Shown here piece by piece: positions 36,706 to 45,650 of a DNA stretch of 64,000 nt; position 1 is the stretch's first letter; each line of letters starts with the position of its first letter. A program made the translations under genes and the position numbers. Source of the DNA: Bacillota bacterium (lineage in GTDB: Bacteria; Bacillota_C; Negativicutes; JAEYSJ01); assembly GCA_023434855.1 (NCBI GenBank), contig JAEYSJ010000066.1, positions 11,206-75,205 of the forward strand. The letters are read 5' to 3'. The notes under the pieces were generated by a model. It ran no database searches. It saw only the letters and a program-made list of their open reading frames with translations, and had not been told where the DNA came from.

Positions 36706-38496
36706 ATGGAACATATCAGAGCCCATGTGCTTATTTGCGCTGGTACAGGCTGTGTGTCTTCAGGCTCGAAAAAAGTTGAGGCCGCTTTAAGCGCCCAGTT
36801 AGCCCAAAAGGGTCTTGATAAAGAAGTTAAGATAGTCGAAACCGGCTGTCACGGTTTTTGCGAAATGGGTCCATTGGTAATTGTATATCCGGAAGGCGTA
36901 TTCTATGTACGGGTGCAGGAAGAAGACGTACCCGAAATTGTCGAGGAACATCTCTATAAAGGCCGCATCGTAGAACGCTTGTTATTTAAAGAAACAGAAA
37001 CCCAGGAAAAGATTGCTAACTATAACGAAATTATTTTCTATAAAAAGCAAATGCGGATGGTTTTGGGCAATTGCGGACATTTAGATCCGGAGAAAATCGA
37101 AGAATATATTGCTGCAGGCGGATATGAGGCCTTAGCTAAGGCAGTTACGCAGATGAAGCCTGATGAAGTTGTGGAAGAAGTAAAGAAATCCGGTTTGCGT
37201 GGCCGGGGAGGCGGCGGTTTCCCGACAGGTATGAAATGGAGCTTTACCCGTAACGCTCCCGGCGAGAAAAAATATGTAGTATGTAACGCTGACGAAGGCG
37301 ATCCGGGCGCATTTATGGACCGTAGCGTACTGGAAGGCGATCCCCACCGTGTAATTGAAGGTATGGCGGTGTGTGGTTATGCTGTCGGTGCCGATGAAGG
37401 CTATGTTTATGTACGGGCCGAATATCCGTTGGCTATTAAACGTTTGAGAATTGCTATCAAGCAGGCCGAAGAAATGGGAATGCTTGGTGATAATATATTT
37501 GGTTCAGGTTTCAACTTCCATTTAAAAATTAAAGAAGGTGCCGGCGCGTTCGTATGCGGCGAAGAAACTGCGCTGTTGAATTCTATTGAAGGCAAACGCG
37601 GAATGCCGCGCCCCCGTCCGCCATTCCCGGCGGTTTCCGGTTTGTGGGCCAAACCGACTAATATTAATAATGTTGAGACTTTTGGCAATGTTCCGCAAAT
37701 CATTACCAAAGGCGCCGACTGGTATGCTTCTATTGGTACTGAGCGTAGTAAAGGTACTAAAGTATTTGCGTTGACTGGTCGAATCAATCATACCGGCCTG
37801 GCAGAAGTGCCGATGGGCATTTCCATGCGGGAAATTATTTTCGATATCGGCGGTGGTATCCAAGGCGGCAAGAAATTTAAAGCGGTACAAATAGGCGGTC
37901 CGTCAGGTGGCTGTTTACCGGAGAACCTTCTTGATTTGCCTGTTGATTATGATTCACTCATTCAGGCAGGTGCTATGATGGGTTCCGGCGGTTTGGTTGT
38001 TATGGATGAAACTACCTGTATGGTGGACGTTGCCAAGTTCTTCCTTAACTTTACGCAAGCCGAATCTTGCGGTAAATGTACTCCTTGCCGTGAAGGCACC
38101 AAGCGGATGCTGGAAATTCTTACCCGTATTACCGAAGGTAAGGGTGAGTCCGGTGATATAGCACTGTTAGAGAACATGGGTAAAAATATTAAAGCCACTG
38201 CCTTGTGCGGGTTAGGTCAGACTGCACCGAATCCGGTTTTAAGCACACTGCATTACTTCCGGCACGAATATGAAGCCCATATCAACGAAAAACGCTGTCC
38301 GGCAGGCGCATGTACTGCTATGGCTGAATACTCAATTACCGATAAGTGTAAAGGCTGTACCAAGTGTACGAAAGCTTGCCCGGTTGGTGCAATCAGCGGC
38401 GAGAAAAAGGCTATGCATGTTATTGACAAGGCTGTGTGTATTAAGTGCGGCGCGTGTGAATCAACTTGTCCGTTCCAAGCTATTGTCAAGGGATAA
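36706..38496 (+). CDS. NuoF/HydB-like FMN and Fe-S subunit
   Basis: The 596-aa protein has an N-terminal [2Fe-2S] part (CAGTGCVSSG, ETGCHGFCEMGP), the FMN/NADH domain (GLRGRGGGGFPTG near 166, NADEGDPGAFMDRSVLEGDPH near 192), the [4Fe-4S] motif SCGKCTPCREG near 452, and two C-terminal ferredoxin clusters (CKGCTKCTKACP, CIKCGACESTCP). It is close to HydB of electron-bifurcating hydrogenases. A terminator follows directly, so no hydA belongs to this operon. GGGAGGG precedes the ATG. Confidence 0.9.
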   Translation: MEHIRAHVLICAGTGCVSSGSKKVEAALSAQLAQKGLDKEVKIVETGCHGFCEMGPLVIVYPEGVFYVRVQEEDVPEIVEEHLYKGRIVERLLFKETETQEKIANYNEIIFYKKQMRMVLGNCGHLDPEKIEEYIAAGGYEALAKAVTQMKPDEVVEEVKKSGLRGRGGGGFPTGMKWSFTRNAPGEKKYVVCNADEGDPGAFMDRSVLEGDPHRVIEGMAVCGYAVGADEGYVYVRAEYPLAIKRLRIAIKQAEEMGMLGDNIFGSGFNFHLKIKEGAGAFVCGEETALLNSIEGKRGMPRPRPPFPAVSGLWAKPTNINNVETFGNVPQIITKGADWYASIGTERSKGTKVFALTGRINHTGLAEVPMGISMREIIFDIGGGIQGGKKFKAVQIGGPSGGCLPENLLDLPVDYDSLIQAGAMMGSGGLVVMDETTCMVDVAKFFLNFTQAESCGKCTPCREGTKRMLEILTRITEGKGESGDIALLENMGKNIKATALCGLGQTAPNPVLSTLHYFRHEYEAHINEKRCPAGACTAMAEYSITDKCKGCTKCTKACPVGAISGEKKAMHVIDKAVCIKCGACESTCPFQAIVKG

Positions 38497-38524
38497 TTCA
38501 TTCAATAAATATGTTGCTACTAGT

Positions 38525-38552
38525 AAAAGCGGCCATTTTAGGCCGCTTTTTT
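38525..38552 (+). terminator. Intrinsic terminator of the sensor-hydrogenase operon
   Basis: AAAAGCGGCC at 38525-38534 pairs with GGCCGCTTTT at 38541-38550, followed by T. Confidence 0.88.
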
Positions 38553-38576
38553 CTTATAAAGCAGGAGAGACCGATT

Positions 38577-38728
38577 AACCGCCAAGAACGCCAAGGAATA
38601 TTTTAATATTTTCCAGTGAGATAATTATTCTTAACCGGGGAAATACATCCCTAAAAGGGCCAAGCATCTAAACATTTAATTAATAAAATCCAATGTTTTT
38701 CTTGGCGACCTTGGCGTCCTTGGCGGTT
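38577..38728. repeat. Inverted array of 9-nt units, CGCCAAGAA type
   Basis: The left arm at 38577-38596 (AACCGCCAAGAACGCCAAGG) and right arm at 38701-38728 (tandem CTTGGCG units) are complementary. About 104 bases lie between them. The same family occurs at 47808-48003. A fragment ending CGGTTAGTCGTATCCCC at 38787-38809 joins it to the 17419 family. Confidence 0.8.
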
Positions 38729-38856
38729 AGACATGTCTTTAATACTGTGTCGATTATCAAATGAATATTCAAAGACCTTGGACGGACCTCTGCGGTTAGT
38801 CGTATCCCCAGCGACTGGGTAGCGTTTTGCTTAACCGTGTTATTAAATGTGTTTTG

Positions 38857-38865
38857 TGGTATAAT
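38857..38865 (+). promoter_or_regulatory. Extended -10 promoter candidate for rex
   Basis: TGG followed by TATAAT at 38860-38865 forms an extended -10 element; no clear -35 was found. The leader to the rex start would be about 155 AT-rich bases with no other feature seen. Confidence 0.4.
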
Positions 38866-39028
38866 AATACAACAAAAATTATATTAAAATTATATTATAT
38901 TAATAAATTGCAGTGTTGACCAGCAGGATTTTAGCGGCAACAGTGAGAATAGTTAATAAAGTAACTTGCTTTATAGACGTAACACACTCTATAGTGCTTA
39001 TATTTTGCCTGTTAGGGGGCTAGTCGGT

Positions 39029-39679
39029 TTGAAGGGAAATATCGCAATTTCTAAAGCAACTGTTGACCGTTTGCCGGTATATTTTCGTACCCTGCGACTT
39101 ATCCGGGAAGAAGGCGTGGAAATAATTTCTTCTGAAGAATTAGGCAGACATCTGTCTATCACACCGGAGCAGATTCGTAAGGATTTGGCCTCATTTGGTC
39201 AGTTTGGCAAAAAAGGTGTAGGTTATTATGTGAGCGAACTAATCCGTAATATTAGCGAAATACTAGGGTTGCATTATAATTTAAATATTTCAATTGTGGG
39301 AGTAGGCCATTTGGGCTGGGCCTTGGCTAATTATCGGAATTTTGTTAACATGGGTTTCAATCTTGTGGCAATTTTTGATATTGATCCAAGTAAAATAGGT
39401 TTACGCATAAATGGTGTAAGGGTCACGCATTTAAATGACTTGTCAGAAATTGTAAAAGAACGGGGAATTCATATTGGGATAATCACCGTACCTGAGAACT
39501 ACGCACAGAACGTAGCTGACCAATTAGTGGAGGCAGGAGTAAAGGGAATATGGAATTTTGCCCCGCGAAAATTAACCGTGCCTGATAATATACGTATTGT
39601 TGATGAAGATTTAACAGTTGGGTTAAGCAGTCTTTCGTATTACCTTACTAAGGATTTGGCTGAAAACGGTAAAAAGTGA
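39029..39679 (+). CDS. rex: Redox-sensing transcriptional repressor Rex
   Basis: Rex binds operators such as TTGTGAA-N4-TTCACAA when NADH is low relative to NAD+ and releases them when NADH rises. The roughly 216-aa protein has the winged-helix part (SKATVDRLPVYFRTLRLI, then SITPEQIRKDLASFGQFGKKGVGY) and the NAD-binding Rossmann fold (ISIVGVGHLGWALANY, then VAIFDIDPSKIG), plus the C-terminal domain-swap helix. I chose the TTG at 39029, since KGNIAISKATVDRL is the conserved beginning; the frame runs back to 38966. In acetogens and clostridia Rex controls fermentation and hydrogenase genes. Confidence 0.94.
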   Translation: MKGNIAISKATVDRLPVYFRTLRLIREEGVEIISSEELGRHLSITPEQIRKDLASFGQFGKKGVGYYVSELIRNISEILGLHYNLNISIVGVGHLGWALANYRNFVNMGFNLVAIFDIDPSKIGLRINGVRVTHLNDLSEIVKERGIHIGIITVPENYAQNVADQLVEAGVKGIWNFAPRKLTVPDNIRIVDEDLTVGLSSLSYYLTKDLAENGKK

Positions 39680-39805
39680 AAAAATACTATTATTATTGCA
39701 GGAATTTAAGTCCTTCTAGCGAATATATTACCAGAGCTGTATAAATTGTATTAAATTTTAAACAGGTAGATTACCTGCAATTTAGCCGAAAAGTAACTTA
39801 AATTC

Positions 39806-39832
39806 TTCCCAGTTCGAAATGGGAACGTTTTT
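39806..39832 (+). terminator. Terminator after rex
   Basis: TTCCCAGTT at 39806-39814 pairs with AAATGGGAA at 39817-39825 around CG, with one mismatch, and a T-run follows. Confidence 0.6.
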
Positions 39833-39894
39833 ATAAGTCAACATGTTTCAGAAAAACACGCAACATCAATGGTAATAGATGTATTCGTGACATA

Positions 39895-39940
39895 CACTTA
39901 GGGGTATTTTGACTTACAAAATAGTCCTAGGTGTTTTTTT
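39895..39940 (+). terminator. Strong terminator between rex and the CoA-transferase gene
   Basis: A 17-base arm at 39895-39911 pairs with 39917-39933 with three mismatches or G-U pairs, followed by seven T. It lies about 80 bases before the CoA-transferase gene, with AT-rich TATAAT-like -10 sequences after it at 39976-39992. It could be a rex terminator or an attenuator for the downstream operon. Confidence 0.75.
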
Positions 39941-40021
39941 GTGTAATATATGTTTTGTATACAATTTCCATTTTTTATAATAATAATATAATCAAGAAAG
40001 GCTTCAGGGGGGAATAAAAGC

Positions 40022-41530
40022 ATGATTGATATTCGTGATCGTATACGTAATCATGATTTGCAGGCAAAAGTAGTCAGCGCAGATGAAGCGGCAGCAATTA
40101 TCAAACCTGGCATGAATATTGGTACAAGCGGTTTTACGCTGGCCGGTTATCCTAAAGCAGTTCCTTTAGCCCTGGCTGAGAGAATTCGCCAGGAAAAATT
40201 CAAGATAAATTTGTGGACAGGCGCCTCGGTTGGCAAAGAACTGGATGGTGCGTTGGCGGCGGTTGATGGTATAGCAAAAAGGGTGCCATATCAAACTAAT
40301 GATGTTGCCCGTAAATCAATTAACAGCGGTGGTATTCAGTATATGGATATTCATCTCAGCCATATGGCCCAATTATCTCGCTATGGATTTTTGGGTGGTA
40401 AGGTTGATGTTGCTATTATTGAAGCTTGTGCCATTACTGAAGAGGGGCATATTGTTCCAACGACTTCACTTGGCAATTCGGCATCATTTGTTCAAAGCGC
40501 CGATATTGTTATCGTGGAGGTTAATACTACTCAACCAACGGAACTTGAGGGCATGCATGATGTATATGTGCCGCTGGACCCACCCCATAGGCTGCCTATT
40601 CCATTGATTAGGGCTGATGACCGGATTGGCACACCGTATATTCCGTGCGGTGTGGACCGGATTACTTATATTGTGCCTTGTGACATACCTGATACTGTGA
40701 GGGAGCTAGCCGCCGTTGACGAAGACTCGCTGGCAATGACGGCTAACCTGCTGGATTTCCTCAAGTTTGAAGTTAAAGCCGGACGCTTGCCTAAAAATTT
40801 ATTGCCATTACAGTCCGGAGTTGGTTCTGTAGCCAATGCGGTAATCGCCGGCTTAGTTAACTCCGACCTGCAAAATCTGATGGTATATACTGAGGTTATT
40901 CAGGATGGGATGTTTGATTTGATTGATGCCGGTAAACTGGACTTTGCCTCCGGTACATCACTTACTCCGTCACCACATGGTTTGAAGCGTTTTTATGCAA
41001 ATTTACGCAAGTATCGCGAAAAAATTATATTCAGGCCACAGGAAATTGCCAATAGCCCGGAAATTGCCCGCCGTCTTGGCGTTATTGCAATGAATACTGC
41101 TATTGAATTTGATATTTACGGTAATGTAAATTCCACACATATAATGGGCAGTAAAATGATGAATGGTATTGGCGGGTCAGGTGATTTTGCCCGAAATGCC
41201 TATTTGACTTTCTTTTTCTCTAATTCTTTAGCCAAAGGCGGCAGCATTTCTTCTATCGTACCAATGTGCTCACATGTTGATCACACCGAGCATGATGTAG
41301 ACGTATTTGTAACTGAGCGCGGCTTGGCGGATGTTCGTGGTTTAAGCCCCAAAGAACGGGCCCGAGTGATTATTAAGAATTGTGCTCATCCCGATTATCA
41401 GCCGATGCTGTTTGATTATTTGGAGAGAGCGGAAAAGTCTACCGGCTTTGCCCACACGCCGCATCTGCTTGATGAAGCCCTATCATGGCATACTAGATAT
41501 TTGACAACAGGCACAATGAAAAAGCAATAA
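40022..41530 (+). CDS. Acetyl-CoA hydrolase/transferase family; probable succinate or propionate CoA-transferase
   Basis: The 502-aa protein belongs to the Cat1/ScpC/AarC family, with [15 protein letters not shown] near 37, the conserved [19 protein letters not shown] near 138, and the C-terminal [17 protein letters not shown] near 382 and [15 protein letters not shown] near 440. The active-site Glu should lie in [10 protein letters not shown] near 293. Because methylmalonyl-CoA mutase follows directly, it most likely activates succinate with propionyl-CoA or acetyl-CoA as CoA donor. AGGGGGGAA precedes the ATG. It begins the methylmalonyl-CoA operon. Confidence 0.85.
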   Translation: MIDIRDRIRNHDLQAKVVSADEAAAIIKPGMNIGTSGFTLAGYPKAVPLALAERIRQEKFKINLWTGASVGKELDGALAAVDGIAKRVPYQTNDVARKSINSGGIQYMDIHLSHMAQLSRYGFLGGKVDVAIIEACAITEEGHIVPTTSLGNSASFVQSADIVIVEVNTTQPTELEGMHDVYVPLDPPHRLPIPLIRADDRIGTPYIPCGVDRITYIVPCDIPDTVRELAAVDEDSLAMTANLLDFLKFEVKAGRLPKNLLPLQSGVGSVANAVIAGLVNSDLQNLMVYTEVIQDGMFDLIDAGKLDFASGTSLTPSPHGLKRFYANLRKYREKIIFRPQEIANSPEIARRLGVIAMNTAIEFDIYGNVNSTHIMGSKMMNGIGGSGDFARNAYLTFFFSNSLAKGGSISSIVPMCSHVDHTEHDVDVFVTERGLADVRGLSPKERARVIIKNCAHPDYQPMLFDYLERAEKSTGFAHTPHLLDEALSWHTRYLTTGTMKKQ

Positions 41531-41546
41531 GAGGGGGAATTTGCCA

Positions 41547-43196
41547 ATGAATAATAAAGAAAACTTACAAGCTAAAATGGATGCTTATAATGCTAAAGTC
41601 GAAAAAGCATCTGCCAAATTTCCTGAACGAAAAAACCTTGAGCCAGAGAGATTATATACGCCGCTGGATATCGAAGGTTTTGATTATGAACAGGATCTCG
41701 GTTTTCCAGGAGAGTATCCGTTTACCCGCGGCGTGCAGCCGACAATGTATCGCGGTCGTTTCTGGACAATGCGCCAATATGCAGGCTTCGCTACCGCTGA
41801 AGAATCGAATAAACGCTATAAGTTTTTGTTGGAAGCAGGGCAGACAGGCTTATCGGTGGCCTTTGATTTGCCGACACAAATCGGTTATGATTCCGATGAC
41901 CCCATTTCCGAAGGGGAAGTAGGAAAAGTCGGTGTGGCGATAGATTCTTTGGCCGATATGGAAATTCTGTTTGATGGTATCCCTTTGGATAAAGTATCTA
42001 CCTCTATGACTATCAATGCTCCGGCTTCAGTATTACTGGCAATGTACATTGCAGTAGCTGAAAAGCAAGGAGTTTCGCCTGATAAACTGAATGGCACCAT
42101 TCAAAATGATATATTAAAAGAGTATGCAGCCCGTGGCACCTATATTTTTCCACCTAATCCCTCCATGCGTTTGATTACCAATATTTTTGCATATTGTTCT
42201 AAGCATGTGCCCAATTGGAATACAATTTCCATCTCTGGCTATCACATTAGGGAGGCAGGTTCTACTGCTGCCCAGGAAATTGCTTTTACCATTGCGGATG
42301 GAATTGCATATATAGAAGCGGCAATAAAGGCAGGCCTGAATGTCGATGATTTTGCCGGCCGGCTTTCATTTTTCTGGAATGCCCATAATAATGTACTGGA
42401 AGAGGTAGCCAAGTATCGTGCCGCCCGCCGTATTTGGGCCAGAATTATGAAAGAACGTTTTAGGGCGCAAAATCCTAAGTCATGGATGTTAAGATTCCAT
42501 ACTCAAACTGCAGGATCAATGCTTACCGCGCAGCAGCCTGACAATAATATTGTGCGGGTTGCCCTGCAAACTGTTGCTGCCGTGCTGGGGGGTACTCAGT
42601 CGTTGCATACTAATTCCAAAGATGAGGCGCTGGCTCTGCCTACTGAAGATTCGGTGCGTATTGCCCTTAGAACTCAGCAAATTGTTGCTTATGAGAGCGG
42701 TTTGGCAGATACTATCGATCCGTTGGCTGGCTCTTATTATGTGGAAGCCTTAACTGATAAGCTGGAAAAGGAAGCCTTAAATTACATAAACAAAATTGAT
42801 GAAATGGGCGGTGCTACAGTAGCTATCGAAAGAGGCTACATTCAAAAAGAGATTCAGGACAGCGCCTATAAGTATCAAATGGAAGTTGAGAACAAACGGC
42901 GAATTGTTGTGGGCGTCAACCAGTTCCAAGTTCAGGAAAAGCCGGCTGAAGGGCTTTTACGGGTTGATCCTGCTGTTGGTGAAATGCAAAAAACGAAACT
43001 GCGGGAACTAAGGGAAAAACGTGATAATGCGGCAGTTCAGGTTAAATTAGCAGCCTTGGAAAAAGCCTGTCAGGATGATAACGCTAATCTTATGCCGGTT
43101 ATTTTAGATGCAGTACGTTCATATGCCACTTTGGGTGAGATTTGCGGGATAATGCGTAAAGTATTTGGTGAATATGAGGCGCATGTTAGTCTGTAA
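41547..43196 (+). CDS. Methylmalonyl-CoA mutase, catalytic (large) subunit
   Basis: The mutase interconverts succinyl-CoA and methylmalonyl-CoA with adenosylcobalamin. This 549-aa protein contains the substrate-binding TIM barrel only: [25 protein letters not shown] near 60-84, [16 protein letters not shown] near 103 and [18 protein letters not shown] near 226. The C-terminal cobalamin domain is absent and is encoded separately at 43441. The start at 41547 follows AGAGGGGG. A structured repeat sits between it and the cobalamin-binding subunit gene. Confidence 0.93.
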   Translation: MNNKENLQAKMDAYNAKVEKASAKFPERKNLEPERLYTPLDIEGFDYEQDLGFPGEYPFTRGVQPTMYRGRFWTMRQYAGFATAEESNKRYKFLLEAGQTGLSVAFDLPTQIGYDSDDPISEGEVGKVGVAIDSLADMEILFDGIPLDKVSTSMTINAPASVLLAMYIAVAEKQGVSPDKLNGTIQNDILKEYAARGTYIFPPNPSMRLITNIFAYCSKHVPNWNTISISGYHIREAGSTAAQEIAFTIADGIAYIEAAIKAGLNVDDFAGRLSFFWNAHNNVLEEVAKYRAARRIWARIMKERFRAQNPKSWMLRFHTQTAGSMLTAQQPDNNIVRVALQTVAAVLGGTQSLHTNSKDEALALPTEDSVRIALRTQQIVAYESGLADTIDPLAGSYYVEALTDKLEKEALNYINKIDEMGGATVAIERGYIQKEIQDSAYKYQMEVENKRRIVVGVNQFQVQEKPAEGLLRVDPAVGEMQKTKLRELREKRDNAAVQVKLAALEKACQDDNANLMPVILDAVRSYATLGEICGIMRKVFGEYEAHVSL

Positions 43197-43220
43197 TATA
43201 ATAAACTAAAAAATTATGCA

Positions 43221-43320
43221 CGATCTAGTTAGTCTGGCAGAAAGGGTGGACGGGATTTCGCTGCCATCTGTCGCAAGTGCTAGAGTCCCGTCCACCCTTT
43301 CTGCCGATTGCTAGCAAAGA
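43221..43320. repeat. Structured palindromic repeat, copy 2, inside the methylmalonyl operon
   Basis: CTAG at 43225-43228 and 43311-43314 frame a long imperfect palindrome whose GGGTGGACGGGA/TCCCGTCCACCC stem and CGCTGCCATCTG loop equal copy 1 (18641). It lies between the mutase subunit genes. It is long enough to form a stable RNA hairpin in the operon mRNA. Confidence 0.85.
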
Positions 43321-43440
43321 TTTCTAACATGTTTATATTAATCCTAAAAGAATAAATAAAATATTCGTAGAGCTTTGTAACTTTATATGCCTGATTATGC
43401 CTGTTATTAGAGGAATAATTTAGGTTGAAAGGAAGATATT

Positions 43441-43833
43441 ATGACAGAGAAGCGTATCAGAATTTTGGTTGCCAAGCCCGGACTGGACGGACATGACCGC
43501 GGAGCGAAAGTTGTCGCGCGAGCCCTTCGAGATGCTGGTTTTGAGGTTGTTTATACCGGACTTCGGCAAACTCCGGAGCAAATTGCAGAAGCCGCTTTGC
43601 AAGAGGATGCAAATGTAGTTGCTTTAAGCCTGTTATCCGGGGCGCATAACCATTTATTTCCCAAGGTAGTGGAACTTCTGCGGCAAAAGGGTATGTCCGA
43701 CGTAATGGTTATCGGCGGTGGTGTCATTCCTGATGCAGACATTCCGGCGCTTAAAGTAGCCGGGATTGCTGAAATATTTACGCCCGGAACATCTACTGCC
43801 AATGTGGTCGAATTTATAAAGAATAATTTATAA
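43441..43833 (+). CDS. Methylmalonyl-CoA mutase, cobalamin-binding (small) subunit
   Basis: This 130-aa protein is a stand-alone B12-binding domain. [18 protein letters not shown] near residue 13 holds the DxHxxG lower-ligand histidine, LSLLSGAH near 64 the phosphate contact, and [13 protein letters not shown] near 86 the remaining loop. It pairs with the large subunit at 41547 to make an active mutase. AAAGGAAG precedes the ATG. The 244-bp gap from the large subunit contains the repeat and no visible promoter. Confidence 0.94.
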   Translation: MTEKRIRILVAKPGLDGHDRGAKVVARALRDAGFEVVYTGLRQTPEQIAEAALQEDANVVALSLLSGAHNHLFPKVVELLRQKGMSDVMVIGGGVIPDADIPALKVAGIAEIFTPGTSTANVVEFIKNNL

Positions 43834-43844
43834 ATAGGTAAACA

Positions 43845-44783
43845 ATGGATATAGTGAATGAATTGCTAACTGGTTCACGGCTGGCTTTATCCCGGGCGAT
43901 TACGGCTGTGGAAAATGAATATGATAATGCCGCTGCTATCATGCAACAAGTATATGGTTATACTGGCAAGGCGTATATAATTGGTATAACCGGTCCGCCG
44001 GGTGCCGGCAAAAGCACCCTGACGGACAAGCTGGCCAAAGAATATCGCCAGCAAGGAAAAACCGTAGGTATAATTGCTGTTGATCCCACCAGCCCGTTTT
44101 CCGGGGGTGCCATTCTGGGTGACCGTATTCGTATGAACGAACTTACTTTAGATGAAGGTGTATTTATTCGCAGCATGGGTACACGGGGCAGCTTGGGCGG
44201 ATTATCGCAAAAAACGGCTGAAGTGGTTAAATTAATGGATGCGTCTGGCAAGGATGTAGTTCTTATTGAAACGGTTGGCGTAGGTCAGTCGGAAGTAGAT
44301 ATTGTAAAAGCCGCAGACACTACTTTGGTTGTCTTGGTGCCAGGTCTGGGTGACGATATTCAGGCCATTAAAGCCGGTATTTTAGAAATTGGCGATATCT
44401 TTGTCATTAATAAGGCGGACCGGGAGGGAGCGGAACGGCTCAACAGTGAACTGGAAATGATGCTTGATCTGAATCAGCATGATGTAGAGTGGCGCCCGCC
44501 GGTCAGATGTGCAGTGGCTCGCCAGAAAAAAGGCGTAAGCGATTTAATAAATACTATTGAAGAACATGCAGCATGGCTAATAAATTCGGGAGAATTTGCA
44601 GCACGACGGAAAAGACGGGTCAGAGATGAATTACTGAGTATGCTTAATGACCAAATTGGCCGGTTTGTCTTAAAAAGGCTGAGTGAATCAGGGCAATTGG
44701 ATAGTATTGTTGATAATGTGGAACAGCGTAAGGATGATCCATATAGTGCAGTTAGCAACATATTAGAAAGCATTCTAAAATAA
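43845..44783 (+). CDS. meaB: MeaB-type GTPase, methylmalonyl-CoA mutase chaperone
   Basis: MeaB protects and reloads adenosylcobalamin mutase. The 312-aa protein has the P-loop GPPGAGKSTLTDKL near residue 50, switch regions DPTSPFSGGAILGDRIRM and ETVGVGQSE near 143, and VINKADREGA near 185 for base recognition. It starts 11 bases after the cobalamin-binding subunit gene. Older annotations call this family ArgK. Confidence 0.94.
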   Translation: MDIVNELLTGSRLALSRAITAVENEYDNAAAIMQQVYGYTGKAYIIGITGPPGAGKSTLTDKLAKEYRQQGKTVGIIAVDPTSPFSGGAILGDRIRMNELTLDEGVFIRSMGTRGSLGGLSQKTAEVVKLMDASGKDVVLIETVGVGQSEVDIVKAADTTLVVLVPGLGDDIQAIKAGILEIGDIFVINKADREGAERLNSELEMMLDLNQHDVEWRPPVRCAVARQKKGVSDLINTIEEHAAWLINSGEFAARRKRRVRDELLSMLNDQIGRFVLKRLSESGQLDSIVDNVEQRKDDPYSAVSNILESILK

Positions 44784-44787
44784 GTGT

Positions 44788-45093
44788 GACTGTTAAAAAA
44801 CGCACATCTGCTTCGCCTCACAGACTACGGTAACTATATTGACAGATTAGCTGACTGCGATGGCAAATCGGACTCAATCAGAACGTGATTTTGCGGTTGC
44901 TTGCGCGTTCTTTCGAACAGGATTCGGTTTCAACAGACCACTGATCAACCGATTTCAGAGTAATGCATGTGTAGCTTGTACGGGCGTACAAACCTGGTAC
45001 GCGGCACTTCGCACTCCCCGTACAAACTATTCTGGTATGACGTACTCAGCCAGAACGTCATCTCGCCTCGCATCTGCACATTTTTAAACAGTC
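44788..45093. mobile_element. MITE-like element with GACTGTT ends in the methylmalonyl operon
   Basis: The element begins GACTGTTAAAAAACGCACA and ends in the approximate complement TGCACATTTTTAAACAGTC. Inside are subterminal CATCTGC copies and a short palindromic stretch near TTGTACGGGCGTACAA, but no credible gene. It fills most of the 369-bp gap between meaB and the epimerase gene. Confidence 0.55.
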
Positions 45094-45109
45094 CCATTTC
45101 ATTAATGTT

Positions 45110-45128
45110 GCGTGTTTTTGAAACACGC
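45110..45128 (+). other. Perfect hairpin beside the MITE-like element
   Basis: GCGTGTTT and AAACACGC form an 8-bp stem with a 3-base loop, followed by TTTAAAA. A similar AGTGTTT/AAACACT hairpin lies just after the other GACTGTT element (about 26589-26611), and a related sequence occurs near 39846-39866. Confidence 0.5.
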
Positions 45129-45152
45129 TTTAAAATAGGAGGATTCAGTTGA

Positions 45153-45557
45153 ATGTTTAATGTGCTGAAAGTCGACCATATCGGCATTGCTGTCAAGGAT
45201 TTGGAGCAGGCCAAAAAATTTTATACTGAAGTGTTGGGGATGAAGTCACAGGGTGAAGAGATAGTAGAACAGCAGAAAGTAAAAGTGTGTTTTATTCCTT
45301 GCGGTGACAGTGAGGTTGAACTGCTTGAATCTACTGCCCCGGATGGGCCGGTTGCTAAATTTATCGAAAAAAACGGTGAAGGCATTCAGCATGTTGCCCT
45401 CAGGGTGGACAACATCGAAGCGGCATTAGCTGATTTAAAGAGTAAGGGAGTAAGGCTGATTGACGAAGTACCCCGGTATGGTGCAGGCGGCGCCAGCATT
45501 GCTTTTGTGCATCCCAAGGCCACCGGCGGCATATTGCTGGAGTTGTCACAGCGTTAA
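45153..45557 (+). CDS. mce: Methylmalonyl-CoA epimerase
   Basis: The epimerase converts (R)- to (S)-methylmalonyl-CoA between mutase and decarboxylase. The 134-aa vicinal-oxygen-chelate protein has the metal His in KVDHIGIAVKDLEQA, a Glu in EVELLEST near 50, and a second His in GIQHVALRVDNIE near 78, with a final Glu in GILLELSQ near 130. Length and motifs match the family. AGGAGGA precedes the ATG. Confidence 0.94.
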   Translation: MFNVLKVDHIGIAVKDLEQAKKFYTEVLGMKSQGEEIVEQQKVKVCFIPCGDSEVELLESTAPDGPVAKFIEKNGEGIQHVALRVDNIEAALADLKSKGVRLIDEVPRYGAGGASIAFVHPKATGGILLELSQR

Positions 45558-45650
45558 AGCCTTAAAATTAAAAGCTGACTGGTTCAATGGATCCAGGCAA
45601 TACAAACGCAAATGGGCGCGTTGAACTGGTCGCATTTTTGGAGGTGTAAT

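Noticed and set aside
44860..45087. 75-codon frame in the gap between meaB and the epimerase gene
   Set aside because: It lies wholly inside the GACTGTT-ended element, has no Shine-Dalgarno and an unlikely residue composition.
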